Assembly: GCA_009779395.1 (NCBI GenBank)
Contig: WREJ01000029.1
Span: 1-10,003, forward strand
Source of the DNA: Coriobacteriia bacterium
Lineage (GTDB): Bacteria > Actinomycetota > Coriobacteriia > WRKU01 > WQUG01
DNA: 10,003 bases
Reading direction: 5' to 3'
A program made the position numbers and the translations under genes. Positions 5,910 through 10,003 of the stretch are shown here, piece by piece (the first letter of the stretch is position 1; every line of letters starts with the position of its first letter). The notes below the pieces were generated by a model. The model had not been told where the DNA came from and did not search any database. It worked only from the letters and a program-made list of their open reading frames with translations.

Positions 5910-6035
5910 CCAGAGTGCTCCAGATGTCGCAAATCAAGGAGGCTTGCAAAAATCAAAAATGCTAAGCGTAGTCAGCTACTCGTGTATTTTTGATTTTTCA
6001 AACGACACCGAATTGCGGCATCTGGTGCACTCTGG
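5910..6035 (-). repeat. Long imperfect palindrome centred on the truB-ribF stop codon
   Basis: Arms 5910-5960 and 5986-6035 are inverted copies matching at about 41 of 51 aligned positions, including a perfect 13-base outer-to-inner block (5948-5960 with 5986-5998) and blocks of nine, seven and five bases. The 25-base spacer contains a further GTAG-TCAG-CTAC stem (5968-5979), so the symmetry continues to the centre at about 5973, inside the stop codon at 5972-5974. In minus-strand RNA three of the mismatches become G-U pairs. It probably ends the infB-to-truB transcript and separates it from rnpB, but there is no classic GC stem plus T-run. Confidence 0.8.
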
Positions 6036-7318
6036 CGGAGGCGGGTGGAAGAATAAGGCATCCCCGACTCATCCCTTTCCAACTCAACAACACTAAGCTT
6101 CAGCTCACTATCTGTTTCTCTCAGTATGGCTTGCAAGTGCTCTGGTCCTTGCTCTGCCGCTTTGCCGCAGCGGAAATTGCTGCCGACGATTATTTCACGT
6201 GCACGGGCAAGGCTTGGCAGGGTTTTTAGCAGAAAGTCAGACGCGCTTTGCTGTGCCAGCTGCTGGGTAAAGGGCAGCACGATGACCTGATCGATGCCGC
6301 AGGCACGCAGTGCCTCTTCTTTTTCTGCAAGTGACATCAGCGCTTGGGGGGCATGTCCGGGGTGCAGCAGCTGCTGGGGGTGCTGGTCAAAGGTCAGCAC
6401 GGCAGACTGAAGTCCCGTCGCACGCGCACGCGCAACGACCGCCGCAAGCAGTGCCTGATGTCCCGGGTGCACGCCGTCAAACACGCCAACGGTCATAACG
6501 CAGGGTCCAACGCGTCTTCCGGCAATTGATGCCTGGCGGAGTCTGTCCAGCGATGTCACCTTTAGCAAGGTTTCGCGCGGAACAAAAAAGTCAGCGACTG
6601 CCAAGGGGTCGCCACCCGTTGCGGGATCAGTTGCAGCAACGATATCGCCGATGCACGTCGCATCTGACAGGTCAAAACTACCAGAGCTAAGGCGGCGTAG
6701 CTGGCTTAGGTGGGCGTGTGTTCCTGCCGCCAGTCCAATATCACGAGCAAGGGCGCGAATGTAGCTACCTTTTGATACCTGGAAGTCAACTGTCCATGAA
6801 TGGTCAGGCTCTGCCACCTGGATTAGACGTGCACGATAGACCTCGATAGGACGCGGCTTTTGCTGCAGCGCTTGCCCCTTGCGCGCCTGGCGATAGGCGA
6901 CTTTGCCATCCACTTTCAGCGCAGAATAGTCGGGGGGAATCTGGTCTTGTGCTCCGGTAAATTGCGCCAGCAAGGCCTGGGCATAGTCTGGACAGAAGAC
7001 CTGCGGTGGTACCGGGGAATGCTGCTGCACTTCTCCCTGTGCATCATCGGTGGTCGTTGCCGCGCCAAAGCAAATGGTCGCTGTGTAGCGTTTTTCCTGC
7101 AGCAGAAAGTCATCAGAGAGTTTTGTCGCACCACCAATCAGCATCACCATAAGGCCGGTGGCTGCTGGGTCAAGAGTACCACAGTGTCCAATGCGCCCCT
7201 CGCCGGTCAAGCTGCGCAGCTTTGCGACCAGGTCGTGGCTGGTCCAGTCGGGTGCTTTGTCAAGCAGCAGCACGCCTGAAAGGGCCGTTGCCCCACGTGA
7301 GGCGCGCCTAGGGCTCAA
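5972..7318 (-). CDS. truB: Fusion of tRNA U55 pseudouridine synthase TruB and RibF FMN adenylyltransferase domain
   Basis: About 448 residues in a single frame. The TruB part (residues 14-270) converts U55 of tRNA T-loops to pseudouridine: SGVLLLDKAPDWTSHD, then GHCGTLDPAATGL with catalytic Asp about D50, then PPDYSALKVDGKVAY and SKGSYIRALARD. From about 275 the sequence is the N-terminal domain of RibF, which transfers AMP to FMN to make FAD: VGVFDGVHPGHQ (278-288), LTFDQHPQQLLHPG, IVGSNFRCGK and SSTRLRQ (423-429). A usual RibF continues for about 120 residues with the riboflavin kinase domain. Here only about 19 unrelated residues follow, and that tail lies in a palindrome. The start is uncertain: TTG at 7318, after GGAAG, overlaps the nrnA stop by 11 bases and gives a basic leader RRASRG as in actinobacterial TruB. 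An upstream ATG at 7474 would lie deep in nrnA. Confidence 0.9.
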   Translation of the reverse strand: MSPRRASRGATALSGVLLLDKAPDWTSHDLVAKLRSLTGEGRIGHCGTLDPAATGLMVMLIGGATKLSDDFLLQEKRYTATICFGAATTTDDAQGEVQQHSPVPPQVFCPDYAQALLAQFTGAQDQIPPDYSALKVDGKVAYRQARKGQALQQKPRPIEVYRARLIQVAEPDHSWTVDFQVSKGSYIRALARDIGLAAGTHAHLSQLRRLSSGSFDLSDATCIGDIVAATDPATGGDPLAVADFFVPRETLLKVTSLDRLRQASIAGRRVGPCVMTVGVFDGVHPGHQALLAAVVARARATGLQSAVLTFDQHPQQLLHPGHAPQALMSLAEKEEALRACGIDQVIVLPFTQQLAQQSASDFLLKTLPSLARAREIIVGSNFRCGKAAEQGPEHLQAILRETDSELKLSVVELERDESGMPYSSTRLRQSAPDAAIRCRLKNQKYTSS

Positions 7319-8363
7319 CAATCTTCCAATCGCTGTCCCAGAGAGCCGTTTCGCTGCAGTCCTTGCCACTACGACAGGGCAGCTGCGGCAGTACCGCATC
7401 GAGAATCTGTTCAAGGGACGCAGATTTATCTGACCAGGTAATGCCTGCTGCAGCCTTGTGTCCGCCGCCACCAAATTGGCGCGCTACCTCTGACACATCA
7501 AAGCCACTGCCACTACGCAGCGACAGGCGCGGACCCTTAGAGGACTGTGTGATGAACAGCGCGACCTCGGTGTCACGCACGCAGCGAATCAAGTCGACCA
7601 AGTCTTCGGTCCAGTCATTTGCCACACCCAGTTCTTGCAGGTCGGCATCTGAAAGATAGGAGTGAATGACCGCGCCCCCGTTCAGCAATTTTGCCCGTGA
7701 TAAAATGCGTCCCTCTAGCTGCAGAGCCGCAAGTGGCTTTTGATTGTACAGCTTAGCCGCGATGTCTGCTGGACGGGCACCAGATGCAATCATTTCGCCA
7801 ACAGCCCTAAAGGTCTGCTGCGTGGTATTTGAGAACTGAAAGCTGCCCGTATCGCTGATGGTTGCCACGTAGCAGGCAGTTGCAATGTCTGGGTCACAAC
7901 TCCACTGCATCTCGTGCAGCAGATTCCAGACCAGCTGCCCACAGGACGCTGCGTCTTCTTGCACGTAGCGCAGGTCAGCGTAGTTTTCTTGCAGGGGTGG
8001 ATGGTGGTCAATAATCAGCGAGTACTGTGCTGCCAAAAGCAGTGGTCCTGCCTCGGCGAGACGGCCAAAATCGGGCGTATCAAGCGTAATGAAGTAGTCG
8101 GCACGCTGACCTGTCAGCTGGTCAGGACGCTGGTAGGCGTCACTGCCTGCCATCCACAGATAGGGTTCGGGCACACTGCCATTGTCAGCCAGCACCGGAG
8201 TCGCGTCGACACCACGCGCCAGCAAGGCACGCTGCAAAGCCAGTACAGACCCAATAGCATCACCATCAGGACGAGTATGTCCACACACAAAAACACGCGA
8301 CCCCGCAGCAATACCTTGCAAAGTGTCACGCAAGTGCTGCCTGTTGTGGTCGCTTTTAGGCAC
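7308..8363 (-). CDS. nrnA: DHH/DHHA1 phosphoesterase, NrnA-like oligoribonuclease/pAp phosphatase
   Basis: About 351 residues. Members of this family degrade nano-RNAs of two to five nucleotides and dephosphorylate pAp, using Mn2+. The metal-binding motifs are present: GHTRPDGDAIGS (H29, D33, D35), ITLDTPDFG (D95), LIIDHHPP (D119-H120-H121) and TISDTGSFQF (D171). The DHHA1 substrate-binding motif FGGGGHKAAAG is at about 297-307. After it there is a tail of about 44 residues (LPCRSGKDCSETALWDSDWK) that seems longer than usual. I chose GTG 8363, nine bases after AGAGG, which overlaps the rbfA stop by eight bases; GTG 8369 is possible. The gene sits between rbfA and truB, its usual place in Firmicutes and Actinobacteria. 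Confidence 0.93.
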   Translation of the reverse strand: MPKSDHNRQHLRDTLQGIAAGSRVFVCGHTRPDGDAIGSVLALQRALLARGVDATPVLADNGSVPEPYLWMAGSDAYQRPDQLTGQRADYFITLDTPDFGRLAEAGPLLLAAQYSLIIDHHPPLQENYADLRYVQEDAASCGQLVWNLLHEMQWSCDPDIATACYVATISDTGSFQFSNTTQQTFRAVGEMIASGARPADIAAKLYNQKPLAALQLEGRILSRAKLLNGGAVIHSYLSDADLQELGVANDWTEDLVDLIRCVRDTEVALFITQSSKGPRLSLRSGSGFDVSEVARQFGGGGHKAAAGITWSDKSASLEQILDAVLPQLPCRSGKDCSETALWDSDWKIVEP

Positions 8364-8736
8364 CGTCACTAGCCTCTTCTGCGGCAAATTGCTCGCGGCG
8401 CGAGTCAGCTGTAGCCAAAATGTCTGCAATACGCTGCCCCTCGTCTAGTGCTTCGTCAACAAAGAACTGCAATTCGGGGGTCGAGCGCCAACCAACAGCC
8501 TTACCCAAAAGCGAGCGAATACGCCCCTTCGCCGATTCCAGACCAGCAAGCATCTGATCGTAGCGTTCAGGATCATTGCTCACGTAAATACGCGCCACAC
8601 TTTTGTCAGGACTAACCTCAACGCCTGTCACCGTGGTCATAAAAATCCGCGGATCGCTAATCTCTCGTTCAATAATCATCGCAACTGCCGCGCGCGCAGC
8701 CTCGTCATTTTTGCGACTAAAATTCTGTCGTGCCAT
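8356..8736 (-). CDS. rbfA: Ribosome-binding factor A
   Basis: A 126-residue KH-type protein that binds the 30S subunit near the 5' end of 16S rRNA during late maturation. Family hallmarks are the start MARQNFSRKNDEAARAAVAM (receptor of the first helix), IEREISDPRI, TVTGVEVSPDKSVARIYVS (central beta strands) and LRKA-like IRSLLGKAVGWRSTPELQFFVDEALDEG (here split: RSLLGKAVGWRSTPELQF, then VDEALDEGQRI). The ATG at 8736 is eight bases after AAGGA (8749-8745). An in-frame ATG at 8805 would add 23 residues encoded across a strong hairpin and is not favoured. The C-terminal tail after ILAT is acidic and Ala-rich. It lies 125 bases downstream of infB and overlaps nrnA by eight bases. Confidence 0.96.
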   Translation of the reverse strand: MARQNFSRKNDEAARAAVAMIIEREISDPRIFMTTVTGVEVSPDKSVARIYVSNDPERYDQMLAGLESAKGRIRSLLGKAVGWRSTPELQFFVDEALDEGQRIADILATADSRREQFAAEEASDGA

Positions 8737-8770
8737 GCTGTAAATCCTTTCCCTGCCGTCTGTACAGGCT

Positions 8771-8793
8771 CTCCTCTCCCCCTTCGAGAGGAG
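8771..8793 (-). promoter_or_regulatory. Strong hairpin in the infB-rbfA spacer
   Basis: A perfect 8-bp stem CTCCTCTC/GAGAGGAG (8771-8778 with 8786-8793) with a seven-base loop, extendable by further pairs with a bulge and an outer ACAG/CTGT. On the minus strand it is followed by AGCCTGTAC and not a T-run, so it is unlikely to be an intrinsic terminator. It lies 35 bases before the rbfA start and may be a processing or translation-control structure. Confidence 0.5.
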
Positions 8794-8861
8794 GAGTCTG
8801 TCCATGCAACCGCTTTTCCTCAGTGCTTCTTACAATCGCTTTCTATGGTCTCGCTTGACAG

Positions 8862-10003
8862 CTAGGCCTGACGAGCGATTTCTTTAATGTGATACCCTTC
8901 GATGATGTCGCCGACTTTCAAATCCTGGAAGTCTGCGATGCCCACACCGCACTCGTAGCCAAACTTCACTGACTTGACGTCTTCTTTAAAGCGGCGCAGC
9001 GACCCGATGTCACCCTCGTAGACAACGGTTGAATCGCGTACAATGCGCACCTTGTCGTCGCGCTTGATCTCGCCTTCCAGAACGTAAGAACCAGCAATGG
9101 TTCCCATTTTTGGAACTTTGAATAGCTCGCGCACCTCGACTCTGGCGGTATCTTCCTCGACAAATTCGGGGGCTAACATACCCACGCGTGCTGCGTTAAT
9201 CTCTTCAATCGCCTGGTAGATAACGCGGTACAGGCGCACGTCAATCTGTTCTTCTGCAGCCAGTACTTTGGCACCAGGGGTCGGGCGCACGTTAAAGCCA
9301 ATGACAATCGCGTTGCTGACAGTTGCCAGCTGAATGTCGGTTTCAGTAATGCCACCCACCGCCGAGTGAACAATGTTGATGCGTACCTCTTCTTGGTCGA
9401 TCTTTGTCAGGGCATCTGCCAAAGCCTCGATGGAGCCCTGTACGTCTGCTTTAACAATCAGGTTGAGGTCTCTAATCTCGCCCGCCTCGATTGCACTAAA
9501 GAGGTCGTCTAAGGACACATGCTTGTGGCTGGTTTCCTGCGCACGCAGACGCTGCTTCATCGCACGACTGTCGGCGAGGGCACGTGCACTGCGCTCGTCG
9601 GCAAAGACGAGGAATTCGTCACCGGCAGAAGGAACACTTTGTAGTCCTAAAATCTCGGCTGGCTCTGAGGGGCCCGCAGATGCTACCTGGCTGCCGTCTG
9701 GTGCCATTAAGGCACGTACTCGTCCAAAGGCAACGCCTGCAACCAGCGCGTCCCCTGCCCGCAGGGTACCACGCTGCACCAAAACGGTGGCAACGGGACC
9801 GCGTCCCTTGTCCAGTTTTGCTTCGATGACCGTACCAAAGGCGGCAGTGTTGGGGTTTGCTTTCAGTTCCAGCATGTCAGCCTGGATTAGCAGCATTTCG
9901 AGCAACTCGTCAATGCCCTTGCGTTGCTTGGCAGAGATGTCCACAAAAATGTTGGTGCCGCCCCAGTCCTCGGGAACAACTTCGTATTCGGTCAGCATCT
10001 GGC
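8862..10003 (-). CDS. infB: Translation initiation factor IF-2, C-terminal part
   Basis: The last 380 codons of IF-2. The frame stays open through the right edge, so the N-terminal region and most of the GTPase domain, including the P-loop, lie outside. The visible part starts at the end of the G domain: QMLTEYEVVPEDWGG, then the G5 motif SAK. Next are the domain II barrel (FGTVIEAKLDKGRGPVATVL), domain III (KADVQGSIEALADAL, HSAVGGITETDIQLA) and the C-terminal fMet-tRNA-binding domain (FKVPKMGTIAGSYV, then GYECGVGIADFQDLKVGD and a final YHIKEIARQA). IF-2 brings initiator tRNA to the 30S subunit and promotes 50S joining with GTP hydrolysis. It is the first visible gene of the cluster leading to rbfA, nrnA and truB; in most bacteria nusA lies upstream. 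Confidence 0.97.
   Translation of the reverse strand, partial: QMLTEYEVVPEDWGGTNIFVDISAKQRKGIDELLEMLLIQADMLELKANPNTAAFGTVIEAKLDKGRGPVATVLVQRGTLRAGDALVAGVAFGRVRALMAPDGSQVASAGPSEPAEILGLQSVPSAGDEFLVFADERSARALADSRAMKQRLRAQETSHKHVSLDDLFSAIEAGEIRDLNLIVKADVQGSIEALADALTKIDQEEVRINIVHSAVGGITETDIQLATVSNAIVIGFNVRPTPGAKVLAAEEQIDVRLYRVIYQAIEEINAARVGMLAPEFVEEDTARVEVRELFKVPKMGTIAGSYVLEGEIKRDDKVRIVRDSTVVYEGDIGSLRRFKEDVKSVKFGYECGVGIADFQDLKVGDIIEGYHIKEIARQA

Noticed and set aside
5547..5965. Plus-strand reading frames across 5547-5965
   Set aside because: They lie antisense to RNase P RNA and the palindrome, have no ribosome-binding site, and are explained by the structure of rnpB.
5842..5971. Frameshifted riboflavin kinase domain after the truB-ribF stop
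   Set aside because: I read all three minus-strand frames by eye and saw none of the kinase motifs; the space is filled by the palindrome and the rnpB promoter region.
6860..8372. Long plus-strand frames (for example 6860-7279 and 7914-8372)
   Set aside because: They are antisense to truB-ribF and nrnA, whose motifs are complete, and show no protein family features.

Overview
The window looks like chromosomal DNA of a bacterium with roughly 50-55% GC (by eye), all genes bacterial in type. A conserved translation-factor cluster, a class A RNase P RNA, tRNA genes with encoded CCA, and a long BTAD-type regulator of actinobacterial style together suggest an actinobacterium. A member of the Coriobacteriia is my best guess, but that is inference from style, not from a diagnostic marker.

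Layout. (i) 1-309, minus: N-terminal part of a secreted protein that runs off the left edge. (ii) 310-585: non-coding, with a candidate promoter and a short inverted repeat. (iii) 586-2754, minus: a 722-residue regulator with a helical/TPR-like N-terminus, a winged helix and a BTAD domain. (iv) 2907-3554, plus: a tRNA operon, Gly(GCC)-Cys(GCA)-Leu(GAG). The Gly and Leu genes are each followed by a copy of the same ~93-bp structured repeat, and each repeat is followed by a second copy of that tRNA's own 3' end. This is the most unusual thing in the window. (v) 3612-5484, plus: three tightly coupled genes, a PLDc_N-type two-helix protein, an ABC ATPase and an ABC-2 permease, matching the YxlE-YxlF-YxlG module of Bacillus. 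(vi) 5484-5841, minus: rnpB, convergent with the permease and touching its stop codon. (vii) 5910-6035: a ~126-bp imperfect palindrome centred on the stop codon of the next gene. (viii) 5972-10003, minus: the overlapping cluster infB (5' end outside the window) - rbfA - nrnA-like DHH phosphoesterase - a TruB/RibF fusion.

How it fits together. The right half is a translation and RNA-maturation cluster: IF-2, the 30S maturation factor RbfA, an oligoribonuclease/pAp phosphatase and the tRNA U55 pseudouridine synthase, with the RNase P RNA just downstream on the same strand. TruB is fused in frame to the FMN adenylyltransferase half of RibF, and the riboflavin kinase half is absent. The tRNA operon and the Yxl-type exporter are read the other way. 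The candidate exporter promoter lies at the edge of the tRNA-Leu repeat.

The strongest candidate for something undescribed is the tRNA-anchored repeat. Its two copies show one compensatory base-pair change in a hairpin. Its first bases are complementary to the T-arm of the particular tRNA it follows, and they track the T-loop sequence difference between tRNA-Gly and tRNA-Leu.
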